Positions 1-12,330 of a stretch of DNA of 64,000 bases are shown here, one piece after another. A model generated the notes under the pieces. The model saw nothing but the letters and a program-made list of their open reading frames with translations, ran no database searches and was not told the DNA's origin. Location: NCBI GenBank assembly GCA_946699065.1, contig CAMPDV010001580.1:1-64000 (forward strand). Direction: 5' to 3'. How positions within the stretch are numbered: position 1 is the stretch's first letter; every line of letters starts with the position of its first letter. The DNA comes from Loxodes magnus (Eukaryota; Ciliophora; Karyorelictea; Loxodida; Loxodidae). The translations under genes were made by a program, and so were the position numbers.

Positions 1-770
1 TTTTAGAAATCTTATTTAACTTCTAGATACTTTCAATTACTGATCTTCACACTCTTTTATTTACTTTTCTTATTCACTTTTCTTAGAAATCTTATTTAAC
101 TTCTAGATACTTTCAATTACTGATCTTCACACTCTTTTATTTACTTTTCTTATTAACTTTTCTTTGAAATCTTATTTAACTTCTAGATACTTTCAATTAA
201 TTATCTTCACACTCTTTTTTTTACTTTTCTTATTCACTTTTATTAGAAATCTTATTTAACTTCTAGATACTTTCAATTACTGATCTTCACACTCTTTTTC
301 TTACTTTTCTTATTCACTTTTCTTAGAAATCTTATTTAACTTCTAGATACTTTCAATCACTGATCTTCACACTCTTTTATTTATTTTTCTTATTCACTTT
401 TCCTAGAAATCTTATTTAACTTCTAGATACTTTCAATTACTGATCTTCACACTCTTTTTCTTACTTTTCTTATTCACTTTTCTCAGAAATCTTATTTAAC
501 TTCTAGATACTTTCAATTACTGATCTTCACACTCTTTTTCTTACTTTTCTTATTCACTTTTATTAGAAATCTTATTTAACTTCTAGATACTTTCAATCAC
601 TGATCTTCACACTCTTTTTTTTACTTTTCTTATTCACTTTTATTAGAAATCTTATTTAACTTGTAGATACTTTCAATTACTGATCTTCACACTCTTTTTC
701 TTACTTTTCTTATTCACTTTTCTCAGAAATCTTATTTAACTTCTAGATACTTTCAATTCTTGATCTTCAC

Positions 771-930
771 ACTCTTTTTCTTACTTTTCTTATTCGCTTT
801 TATTAGAAATCTTATTTAACTTCTGGATACTTTCAATTACTGATCTTCACACTCTTTTTCTTACTTTTCTTATTCGCTTTTATTAGAAATCTTATTTAAC
901 TTCTGGATACTTTCAATTACTTATCTTCAC
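771..930. repeat. Adjacent monomer pair sharing a rare CpG allele
   Basis: Two neighbouring monomers both carry TATTCGCTTT (CpG at 795-796 and 875-876) followed by TATTAG and the CTGGATAC allele. These are the only CpG dinucleotides I noticed in the window. Two adjacent copies 80 bp apart with the same private change are best explained by duplication of a single monomer. Confidence 0.8.
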
Positions 931-2339
931 ACTCTTTTATTTATTTTTCTTATTCACTTTTCCTAGAAATCTTATTTAACTTCTAGATACTTTCAATTAC
1001 TGATATTCACACTCTTTTTCTTACTTTTTTTATTCACTTTTCTTAGAAATCTTATTTAACTTCTAGATACTTTCAATCACTGATCTTCACACTCTTTTTC
1101 TTACTTTTCTTATTCACTTTTATTAGAAATCTTATTTAACTTCTAGATACTTTCAATCACTTATCTTCACACTCTTTTTTTTACTTTTCTTATTCACTTT
1201 TATTAGAAATCTTATTTAACTTCTGGATACTTTCAATCACTGATCTTCACACTCTTTTTCTTACTTTTCTTATTCACTTTTCTTAGAAATCTTATTTAAC
1301 TTCTAGATACTTTCAATCACTGATCTTCACACTCTTTTTCTTACTTTTCTTATTCACTTCTCTCAGAAATCTTATTTAACTTCTAGATACTTTCAATTAC
1401 TGATCTTCACACTCTTTTTCTTACTTTTCTTATTCACTTTTATTAGAAATCTTATTTAACTTCTAGATACTTTCAATTACTGATCTTCACACTCTTTTTC
1501 TTACTTTTCTTATTCACTTTTCTTAGAAATCTTATTTAACTTCTAGATACTTTCAATCACTGATCTTCACACTCTTTTCTTACTTTTCTTATTCACTTTT
1601 ATTAGAAATCTTATTTAACTTCTGGATACTTTCAATTACTTATCTTCACACTCTTTTATTTATTTTTCTTATTCACTTTTATTAGAAATCTTATTTAACT
1701 TCTAGATACTTTCAATTACTGATCTTCACACTCTCTTATTTACTTTTCTTATTCACTTTTATTAGAAATCTTATTTAACTTCTAGATACTTTCAATTACT
1801 GATCTTCACACTCTTTTTCTTACTTTTCTTATTCACTTTTCTTAGAAATCTTATTTAACTTCTAGATACTTTCAATTACTTATCTTCACACTCTTTTATT
1901 TATTTTTCTTATTCACTTTTCCTAGAAATCTTATTTAACTTCTAGATACTTTCAATTACTGATCTTCACACTCTCTTATTTACTTTTCTTATTCACTTTT
2001 ATTAGAAATCTTATTTAACTTCTAGATACTTTCAATTACTGATCTTCACACTCTTTTTCTTACTTTTCTTATTCACTTTTCTTAGAAATCTTATTTAACT
2101 TCTAGATACTTTCAATCACTGATCTTCACACTCTTTTATTTATTTTTTCTTATTCACTTTTCCTAGAAATCTTATTTAACTTCTAGATACTTTCAATTAC
2201 TGATCTTCACACTCTTTTTTCTTACTTTTCTTATTCACTTTTCTCAGAAATCTTATTTAACTTCTAGATACTTTCAATTACTGATCTTCACACTCTTTTT
2301 TCTTACTTTTCTTATTCACTTTTATTAGAAATCTTATTT

Positions 2340-5220
2340 AACTTCTAGATACTTTCAATCACTGATCTTCACACTCTTTTTTTTACTTTTCTTATTCACT
2401 TTTATTAGAAATCTTATTTAACTTGTAGATACTTTCAATTACTGATCTTCACACTCTTTTTCTTACTTTTCTTATTCACTTTTCTCAGAAATCTTATTTA
2501 ACTTCTAGATACTTTCAATTACTTATCTTCACACTCTTTTTCTTACTTTTCTTATTCACTTTTATTAGAAATCTTATTTAACTTGTAGATACTTTCAATT
2601 ACTGATCTTCACACTCTTTTTCTTACTTTTCTTATTCACTTTTCTCAGAAATCTTATTTAACTTCTAGATACTTTCAATTACTTATCTTCACACTCTTTT
2701 TTTTTACTTTTCTTATTCACTTTTCTTAGAAATCTTATTTAACTTCTAGATACTTTCAATTACTGATCTTCACACTCTTTTTTCTTACTTTTCTTATTCA
2801 CTTTTATTAGAAATCTTATTTAACTTCTAGATACTTTCAATTACTGATCTTCACACTCTTTTTCTTACTTTTCTTATTCACTTTTCTTAGAAATCTTATT
2901 TATCTTCTAGATACTTTCAATTACTGATATTCACACTCTTTTATTTATTTTTTTTATTCACTTTTCTTAGAAATCTTATTTAACTTCTAGATACTTTCAA
3001 TTACTGATCTTCACACTCTTTTCTTACTTTTCTTATTCACTTTTATTAGAAATCTTATTTAACTTCTAGATACTTTCAATTACTTATCTTCACACTCTTT
3101 TTCTTACTTTTCTTATTCACTTTTATTAGAAATCTTATTTAACTTCTGGATACTTTCAATTACTTATCTTCACACTCTTTTTCTTACTTTTCTTATTCAC
3201 TTTTCCTAGAAATCTTATTTAACTTCTAGATACTTTCAATTACTGATCTTCACACTCTTTTTCTTACTTTTCTTATTCACTTTTCTCAGAAATCTTATTT
3301 AACTTCTAGATACTTTCAATTACTGATCTTCACACTCTTTTTCTTACTTTTCTTATTCACTTTTATTAGAAATCTTATTTAACTTCTAGATACTTTCAAT
3401 CACTGATCTTCACACTCTTTTTTTTACTTTTCTTATTCACTTTTATTAGAAATCTTATTTAACTTGTAGATACTTTCAATTACTGATCTTCACACTCTTT
3501 TTCTTACTTTTCTTATTCACTTTTCTCAGAAATCTTATTTAACTTCTAGATACTTTCAATTACTTATCTTCACACTCTTTTTCTTACTTTTCTTATTCAC
3601 TTTTATTAGAAATCTTATTTAACTTGTAGATACTTTCAATTACTGATCTTCACACTCTTTTTCTTACTTTTCTTATTCACTTTTCTCAGAAATCTTATTT
3701 AACTTCTAGATACTTTCAATTACTTATCTTCACACTCTTTTTTTTACTTTTCTTATTCACTTTTCTTAGAAATCTTATTTAACTTCTAGATACTTTCAAT
3801 TACTGATCTTCACACTCTTTTTCTTACTTTTCTTATTCACTTTTATTAGAAATCTTATTTAACTTCTAGATACTTTCAATTACTGATCTTCACACTCTTT
3901 TTCTTACTTTTCTTATTCACTTTTCCTAGAAATCTTATTTATCTTCTAGATACTTTCAATTACTGATATTCACACTCTTTTATTTATTTTTTTTATTCAC
4001 TTTTCTTAGAAATCTTATTTAACTTCTAGATACTTTCAATTACTGATCTTCACACTCTTTTCTTACTTTTCTTATTCACTTTTATTAGAAATCTTATTTA
4101 ACTTCTAGATACTTTCAATTACTGATCTTCACACTCTTTTTCTTACTTTTCTTATTCACTTTTATTAGAAATCTTATTTAACTTCTAGATACTTTCAATT
4201 ACTGATCTTCACACTCTTTTTCTTACTTTTTCTTATTCACTTTTCCTAGAAATCTTATTTATCTTCTAGATACTTTCAATTACTGATATTCACACTCTTT
4301 TATTTACTTTTCTTATTCACTTTTCTTAGAAATCTTATTTAACTTCTAGATACTTTCAATTACTGATCTTCACACTCTTTTCTTACTTTTCTTATTCACT
4401 TTTATTAGAAATCTTATTTAACTTCTAGATACTTTCAATTACTGATCTTCACACTCTCTTATTTACTTTTCTTATTCACTTTTATTAGAAATCTTATTTA
4501 ACTTCTAGATACTTTCAATTACTGATCTTCACACTCTTTTTCTTACTTTTCTTATTCACTTTTATTAGAAATCTTATTTAACTTCTGGATACTTTCAATT
4601 ACTTATCTTCACACTCTTTTTCTTACTTTTCTTATTCACTTTTCCTAGAAATCTTATTTAACTTCTAGATACTTTCAATTACTGATCTTCACACTCTTTT
4701 TCTTACTTTTCTTATTCACTTTTCTCAGAAATCTTATTTAACTTCTAGATACTTTCAATTACTGATCTTCACACTCTTTTTCTTACTTTTCTTATTCACT
4801 TTTATTAGAAATCTTATTTAACTTCTAGATACTTTCAATCACTGATCTTCACACTCCTTTTTTTTACTTTTCTTATTCACTTTTATTAGAAATCTTATTT
4901 AACTTGTAGATACTTTCAATTACTGATCTTCACACTCTTTTTCTTACTTTTCTTATTCACTTTTCTCAGAAATCTTATTTAACTTCTAGATACTTTCAAT
5001 TACTTATCTTCACACTCTTTTTCTTACTTTTCTTATTCACTTTTATTAGAAATCTTATTTAACTTGTAGATACTTTCAATTACTGATCTTCACACTCTTT
5101 TTCTTACTTTTCTTATTCACTTTTCTCAGAAATCTTATTTAAACTTCTAGATACTTTTCAATTACTTATCTTCACACTCTTTTTTTTACTTTTCTTATTC
5201 ACTTTTCTTAGAAATCTTAT
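2340..5220. repeat. Higher-order repeat series marked by CTTGTAGAT monomers
   Basis: A run of about five monomers holding two CTTGTAGAT units 160 bp apart recurs three times. The first ACTTGTAGAT of each pair starts at 2421, 3462 and 4902, and the second at 2581, 3622 and 5062. The offsets are 1041 bp (13 monomers) and 1440 bp (18 monomers). A single related unit with the same left neighbours lies at 659. The order of the flanking alleles (AATCAC, TTTTTTTTAC, TATTAG, TTCTCAG) is kept in each copy. Confidence 0.85.
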
Positions 5221-5554
5221 TTAACTTCTAGATACTTTCAATTACTGATCTTCACACTCTTTTTCTTACTTTTCTTATTCACTTTTATTAGAAATCTTAT
5301 TTAACTTCTAGATACTTTCAATTACTGATCTTCACACTCTTTTTCTTACTTTTCTTATTCACTTTTCCTAGAAATCTTATTTATCTTCTAGATACTTTCA
5401 ATTACTTATCTTCACACTCTTTTATTTATTTTTTTTATTCACTTTTCTTAGAAATCTTATTTAACTTCTAGATACTTTCAATTACTGATCTTCACACTCT
5501 TTTCTTACTTTTCTTATTCACTTTTATTAGAAATCTTATTTAACTTCTAGATAC

Positions 5555-8500
5555 TTTCAATTACTGATCTTCACACTCTCTTATTTACTTTTCTTATTCA
5601 CTTTTATTAGAAATCTTATTTAACTTCTAGATACTTTCAATTACTGATCTTCACACTCTTTTTTTTACTTTTCTTATTCACTTTTATTAGAAATCTTATT
5701 TAACTTGTAGATACTTTCAATTACTTATCTTCACACTCTTTTTCTTACTTTTCTTATTCACTTTTATTAGAAATCTTATTTAACTTCTAGATACTTTCAA
5801 TTACTGATCTTCACACTCTTTTATTTACTTTTTCTTATTCACTTTTCTTAGAAATCTTATTTAACTTCTAGATACTTTCAATTACTGATCTTCACACTCT
5901 TTTCTTACTTTTCTTATTCACTTTTATTAGAAATCTTATTTAACTTCTAGATACTTTCAATCACTGATCTTCACACTCTTTTTCTTACTTTTCTTATTCA
6001 CTTTTCTTAGAAATCTTATTTAACTTCTGGATACTTTCAATCACTGATCTTCACACTCTTTTATTTTACCCTTTCTTATTCACTTTTATTAGAAATCTTA
6101 TTTAACTTCTAGATACTTTCAATTACTGATCTTCACACTCTTTTCTTACTTTTCTTATTCACTTTTATTAGAAATCTTATTTAACTTCTAGATACTTTCA
6201 ATTACTGATCTTCACACTCTCTTATTTACTTTTCTTATTCACTTTTATTAGAAATCTTATTTAACTTCTAGATACTTTCAATTACTGATCTTCACACTCT
6301 TTTTCTTACTTTTCTTATTCACTTTTCTTAGAAATCTTATTTAACTTCTAGATACTTTCAATTACTTATCTTCACACTCTTTTATTTATTTTTCTTATTC
6401 ACTTTTCCTAGAAATCTTATTTAACTTCTAGATACTTTCAATTACTGATCTTCACACTCTCTTATTTACTTTTCTTATTCACTTTTATTAGAAATCTTAT
6501 TTAACTTCTAGATACTTTCAATTACTGATCTTCACACTCTTTTTCTTACTTTTTCTTATTCACTTTTCTTAGAAATCTTATTTAACTTCTAGATACTTTC
6601 AATCACTGATCTTCACACTCTTTTATTTATTTTTCTTATTCACTTTTCCTAGAAATCTTATTTAACTTCTAGATACTTTCAATTACTGATCTTCACACTC
6701 TTTTTCTTACTTTTCTTATTCACTTTTCTTAGAAATCTTATTTAACTTCTAGATACTTTCAATTACTGATCTTCACACTCTTTTATTTACTTTTCTTATT
6801 CACTTTTCCTAGAAATCTTATTTAACTTCTAGATACTTTCAATTACTGATCTTCACACTCTCTTATTTACTTTTCTTATTCACTTTTCTTACAAATCTTA
6901 TTTAACTTCTGGATACTTTCAATCACTGATCTTCACACTCTTTTTCTTACTTTTCTTATTCACTTTTATTAGAAATCTTATTTAACTTCTAGATACTTTC
7001 AATTACTGATCTTCACACTCTCTTATTTACTTTTCTTATTCACTTTTATTAGAAATCTTATTTAACTTCTAGATACTTTCAATTACTGATCTTCACACTC
7101 TTTTTTTTACTTTTCTTATTCACTTTTATTAGAAATCTTATTTAACTTGTAGATACTTTCAATTACTTATCTTCACACTCTTTTTCTTACTTTTCTTATT
7201 CACTTTTATTAGAAATCTTATTTAACTTCTAGATACTTTCAATTACTGATCTTCACACTCTTTTATTTACTTTTCTTATTCACTTTTCTTAGAAATCTTA
7301 TTTAACTTCTAGATACTTTCAATTACTGATCTTCACACTCTTTTCTTACTTTTCTTATTCACTTTTATTAGAAATCTTATTTAACTTCTAGATACTTTCA
7401 ATTACTGATCTTCACACTCTTTTATTTACTTTTCTTATTCACTTTTCTTAGAAATCTTATTTAACTTCTAGATACTTTCAATTACTGATCTTCACACTCT
7501 TTTCTTACTTTTCTTATTCACTTTTATTAGAAATCTTATTTAACTTCTAGATACTTTCAATCACTGATCTTCACACTCTTTTTCTTACTTTTTCTTATTC
7601 ACTTTTCTTAGAAATCTTATTTAACTTCTGGATACTTTCAATCACTGATCTTCACACTCTTTTATTTACCCTTTCTTATTCACTTTTATTAGAAATCTTA
7701 TTTAACTTCTAGATACTTTCAATTACTGATCTTCACACTCTTTTCTTACTTTTCTTATTCACTTTTATTAGAAATCTTATTTAACTTCTAGATACTTTCA
7801 ATTACTGATCTTCACACTCTCTTATTTACTTTTCTTATTCACTTTTATTAGAAATCTTATTTAACTTCTAGATACTTTCAATTACTGATCTTCACACTCT
7901 TTTTCTTACTTTTCTTATTCACTTTTCTTAGAAATCTTATTTAACTTCTAGATACTTTCAATTACTTATCTTCACACTCTTTTTCTTACTTTTCTTATTC
8001 ACTTTTATTAGAAATCTTATTTAACTTCTAGATACTTTCAATTACTGATCTTCACACTCTTTTTCTTACTTTTTCTTATTCACTTTTCTTAGAAATCTTA
8101 TTTAACTTCTAGATACTTTCAATTACTGATCTTCACACTCTTTTATTTACTTTTCTTATTCACTTTTCTTAGAAATCTTATTTAACTTCTAGATACTTTC
8201 AATTACTGATCTTCACACTCTTTTATTTACTTTTCTTATTCACTTTTCCTAGAAATCTTATTTAACTTCTAGATACTTTCAATTACTGATCTTCACACTC
8301 TCTTATTTACTTTTCTTATTCACTTTTATTAGAAATCTTATTTAACTTCTAGATACTTTCAATTACTGATCTTCACACTCTTTTCTTACTTTTCTTATTC
8401 ACTTTTTATTAGAAATCTTATTTAACTTCTAGATACTTTCAATTACTGATCTTCACACTCTCTTATTTACTTTTCTTATTCACTTTTATTAGAAATCTTA

Positions 8501-9150
8501 TTTAACTTCTAGATACTTTCAATTACTGATCTTCACACTCTTTTTTTTTACTTTTCTTATTCACTTTTATTAGAAATCTTATTTAACTTGTAGATACTTT
8601 CAATTACTTATCTTCACACTCTTTTTCTTACTTTTCTTATTCACTTTTATTAGAAATCTTATTTAACTTCTAGATACTTTCAATTACTGATCTTCACACT
8701 CTTTTATTTACTTTTCTTATTCACTTTTCTTAGAAATCTTATTTAACTTCTAGATACTTTCAATTACTGATCTTCACACTCTTTTCTTACTTTTCTTATT
8801 CACTTTTATTAGAAATCTTATTTAACTTCTAGATACTTTCAATCACTGATCTTCACACTCTTTTTCTTACTTTTCTTATTCACTTTTCTTAGAAATCTTA
8901 TTTAACTTCTGGATACTTTCAATCACTGATCTTCACACTCTTTTATTTACCTTTCTTATTCACTTTTATTAGAAATCTTATTTAACTTCTAGATACTTTC
9001 AATTACTGATCTTCACACTCTTTTCTTACTTTTCTTATTCACTTTTATTAGAAATCTTATTTAACTTCTAGATACTTTCAATTACTGATCTTCACACTCT
9101 TTTCTTACTTTTCTTATTCACTTTTATTAGAAATCTTATTTAACTTCTAG
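5555..9150. repeat. 18-monomer (~1.44 kb) higher-order repeat, 2.5 copies
   Basis: Markers recur at this spacing. CTCTCTTATTTAC starts at 5576, 7018 and 8458 (1442 and 1440 bp). ACTTGTAGAT starts at 5703, 7145 and 8585. The allele order between markers is conserved: CTTGTAGAT with ACTTATC, then ATTTAC, TTCTTAC, AATCAC, CTGGATAC and a TTTACC unit. The TTTACC unit falls near 6070, 7670 and 8950 (gaps of 1600 and 1280 bp), because the second copy has an extra pair of monomers (160 bp) near 7400-7560. The unit limits are arbitrary, as in any tandem repeat. Confidence 0.85.
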
Positions 9151-9564
9151 ATACTTTCAATTACTGATCTTCACACTCTCTTATTTACTTTTCTTATTCA
9201 CTTTTATTAGAAATCTTATTTAACTTCTAGATACTTTCAATTACTGATCTTCACACTCTTTTTCTTACTTTTCTTATTCACTTTTCTTAGAAATCTTATT
9301 TAACTTCTAGATACTTTCAATTACTTATCTTCACACTCTTTTTCTTACTTTTCTTATTCACTTTTATTAGAAATCTTATTTAACTTCTAGATACTTTCAA
9401 TTACTGATCTTCACACTCTTTTATTTACTTTTCTTATTCACTTTTCTTAGAAATCTTATTTAACTTCTAGATACTTTCAATTACTGATCTTCACACTCTT
9501 TTCTTACTTTTCTTATTCACTTTTATTAGAAATCTTATTTAACTTCTAGATACTTTCAATCACT

Positions 9565-9620
9565 GATCTTTTCTTAGAAACACTAGATCTTTTTCTTACT
9601 TTTATTTTTTCTTATTCACT
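9565..9620. repeat. Aberrant monomer with ~19-bp extra sequence
   Basis: After CACTGATCTT the expected CACACTC is replaced by TTCTTAGAAACACTAGATC, and the following T/C tract is also irregular. The extra sequence looks assembled from pieces of the monomer itself (CTTAGAAA, TAGAT). It is either a small template-switch rearrangement or a consensus error in this read or assembly region. Confidence 0.75.
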
Positions 9621-10499
9621 TTTATTAGAAATCTTATTTAACTTCTAGATACTTTCAATTACTGATCTTCACACTCTTTTCTTACTTTTCTTATTCACTT
9701 TTATTAGAAATCTTATTTAACTTCTAGATACTTTCAATTACTGATCTTCACACTCTCTTATTTACTTTTCTTATTCACTTTTATTAGAAATCTTATTTAA
9801 CTTCTAGATACTTTCAATTACTGATCTTCACACTCTTTTTCTTACTTTTCTTATTCACTTTTCTTAGAAATCTTATTTAACTTCTAGATACTTTCAATTA
9901 CTGATCTTCACACTCTCTTATTTACTTTTCTTATTCACTTTTCCTAGAAATCTTATTTAACTTCTAGATACTTTCAATCACTGATCTTCACACTCTTTTA
10001 TTTATTTTTCTTATTCACTTTTCCTAGAAATCTTATTTAACTTCTAGATACTTTCAATTACTGATCTTCACACTCTTTTTCTTACTTTTCTTATTCACTT
10101 TTCTTAGAAATCTTATTTAACTTCTAGATACTTTCAATTACTGATCTTCACACTCTTTTATTTACTTTTCTTATTCACTTTTCCTAGAAATCTTATTTAA
10201 CTTCTAGATACTTTCAATTACTGATCTTCACACTCTCTTATTTACTTTTCTTATTCACTTTTCTTACAAATCTTATTTAACTTCTGGATACTTTCAATCA
10301 CTGATCTTCACACTCTTTTTCTTACTTTTCTTATTCACTTTTCTTAGAAATCTTATTTAACTTCTAGATACTTTCAATTACTTATCTTCACACTCTTTTA
10401 TTTATTTTTCTTATTCACTTTTCCTAGAAATCTTATTTAACTTCTAGATACTTTCAATCACTGATCTTCACACTCTTTTTCTTACTTTTCTTATTCACT

Positions 10500-11465
10500 T
10501 TTCTTAGAAATCTTATTTAACTTCTGGATACTTTCAATCACTGATCTTCACACTCTTTTATTTACCTTCTTCTTATTCACTTTTATTAGAAATCTTATTT
10601 AACTTCTAGATACTTTCAATTACTGATCTTCACACTCTTTTCTTACTTTTCTTATTCACTTTTATTAGAAATCTTATTTAACTTCTAGATACTTTCAATT
10701 ACTGATCTTCACACTCTTTTCTTACTTTTCTTATTCACTTTTATTAGAAATCTTATTTAACTTCTAGATACTTTCAATTACTGATCTTCACACTCTCTTA
10801 TTTACTTTTCTTATTCACTTTTATTAGAAATCTTATTTAACTTCTAGATACTTTCAATTACTGATCTTCACACTCTTTTTCTTACTTTTCTTATTCACTT
10901 TTCTTAGAAATCTTATTTAACTTCTAGATACTTTCAATTACTTATCTTCACACTCTTTTTCTTACTTTTCTTATTCACTTTTATTAGAAATCTTATTTAA
11001 CTTCTAGATACTTTCAATTACTGATCTTCACACTCTTTTATTTACTTTTCTTATTCACTTTTCTTAGAAATCTTATTTAACTTCTAGATACTTTCAATTA
11101 CTGATCTTCACACTCTTTTCTTACTTTTCTTATTCACTTTTATTAGAAATCTTATTTAACTTCTAGATACTTTCAATCACTGATCTTCACACTCTTTTTC
11201 TTACTTTTCTTATTCACTTTTCTTAGAAATCTTATTTAACTTCTGGATACTTTCAATCACTGATCTTCACACTCTTTTATTTACCTTTCTTATTCACTTT
11301 TATTAGAAATCTTATTTAACTTCTAGATACTTTCAATTACTGATCTTCACACTCTTTTCTTACTTTTCTTATTCACTTTTATTAGAAATCTTATTTAACT
11401 TCTAGATACTTTCAATTACTGATCTTCACACTCTCTTATTTACTTTTCTTATTCACTTTTATTAG
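10500..11465. repeat. Further partial copies of the 18-mer higher-order repeat
   Basis: The CTGGATAC monomer followed by a TTTACC unit recurs near 10565 and 11285. From about 10920 to 11465 the same monomer order as in 9300-9540 and 8640-9200 is followed (ACTTATC, ATTTAC, TTCTTAC, AATCAC, CTGGATAC, TTTACC, TTCTTAC, TCTCTTATTTAC). The copy breaks off at the scrambled patch that starts near 11474. Another TTTACC unit lies near 12808 in a different context. Confidence 0.75.
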
Positions 11466-11473
11466 AAATCTTA

Positions 11474-11635
11474 TTTATACTTCTAGATACTTTCTTAGAA
11501 ATCTTATTACTTCTGATACTTTCAATTACTTATCTTCACATCTTTTTCTTACTTTTCTTACACTCTTTTTCTTACTTTCTTTTCTTATTCACTTTTCACT
11601 TAGAAATCTTATTTAACTTCTAGATCACTTTCAAT
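11474..11635. repeat. Scrambled satellite patch
   Basis: Over about 160 bp the monomer order is disturbed. There is a short unit with TATACTTCTAGATAC, then TTTCTTAGAAATC with no GATCTTC part between, CTTCTGATAC lacking AG, repeated CTTACTTT pieces, TTTTCACTTAG, and TAGATCACTT with extra bases. All parts derive from the satellite; no foreign DNA is present. The same place in the sister copies at 6240-6400, 7860-8020 and 9240-9400 is regular. A local rearrangement or an assembly error would both look like this. Confidence 0.85.
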
Positions 11636-12068
11636 TACTTATCTTCACACTCTTTTATTTATTTTTCTTATTCACTTTTCCTAGAAATCTTATTTAACTT
11701 CTAGATACTTTCAATTACTGATCTTCACACTCTTTTTCTTACTTTTCTTATTCACTTTTCTTAGAAATCTTATTTAACTTCTAGATACTTTCAATTACTG
11801 ATCTTCACACTCTTTTATTTACTTTTCTTATTCACTTTTCCTAGAAATCTTATTTAACTTCTAGATACTTTCAATTACTGATCTTCACACTCTCTTATTT
11901 ACTTTTCTTATTCACTTTTCTTACAAATCTTATTTAACTTCTGGATACTTTCAATCACTGATCTTCACACTCTTTTTCTTACTTTTCTTATTCACTTTTC
12001 TTAGAAATCTTATTTAACTTCTAGATACTTTCAATTACTTATCTTCACACTCTTTTATTTATTTTTCT

Positions 12069-12130
12069 TATTCACTTTTATTCACTTTTACTTTCTAGAT
12101 CTTCACAACTTTTCTTACTTTTTTAACTTC
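12069..12130. repeat. Second scrambled, shortened patch
   Basis: TTCACTTTTA is present twice in a row. It is followed by CTTTCTAGATCTTCACAAC, which fuses the TCTAGA site directly to the GATCTTC part of the monomer, and then by TTACTTTTTTAAC. The patch therefore lacks the AGAAATCTTATTTAAC segment and the stretch between positions 24 and 37. All pieces come from the satellite. It lies about 430 bp after the preceding scrambled patch. Confidence 0.8.
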
Positions 12131-12294
12131 TAGATACTTTCAATTACTGATCTTCACACTCTTTTTCTTACTTTTCTTATTCACTTTTCTTAGAAATCTT
12201 ATTTAACTTCTAGATACTTTCAATTACTGATCTTCACACTCTTTTATTTATTTTTCTTATTCACTTTTCCTAGAAATCTTATTTAACTTCTAGA

Positions 12295-12330
12295 TACTTT
12301 CATTACTGATCTTCACACTCTTTTTTACTT
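12295..12330. repeat. Shortened monomer with two small deletions
   Basis: TTTCATTACTGATC lacks one A of the usual TTTCAATTAC, and the tract after CACTC is shortened to TTTTTTAC. It is the last of four irregular units between 9.57 and 12.33 kb, after which the array is regular again. Confidence 0.7.

Noticed and set aside
5130-5170. One-base gains (TTTAAACTTC, ACTTTTCAATT) as a meaningful variant
   Set aside because: Isolated homopolymer length changes are as likely to be sequencing noise as real.
11474-11635. Insertion of a mobile element at the scrambled patch
   Set aside because: All bases can be traced to satellite pieces; no foreign sequence, terminal repeat or target-site duplication is visible.
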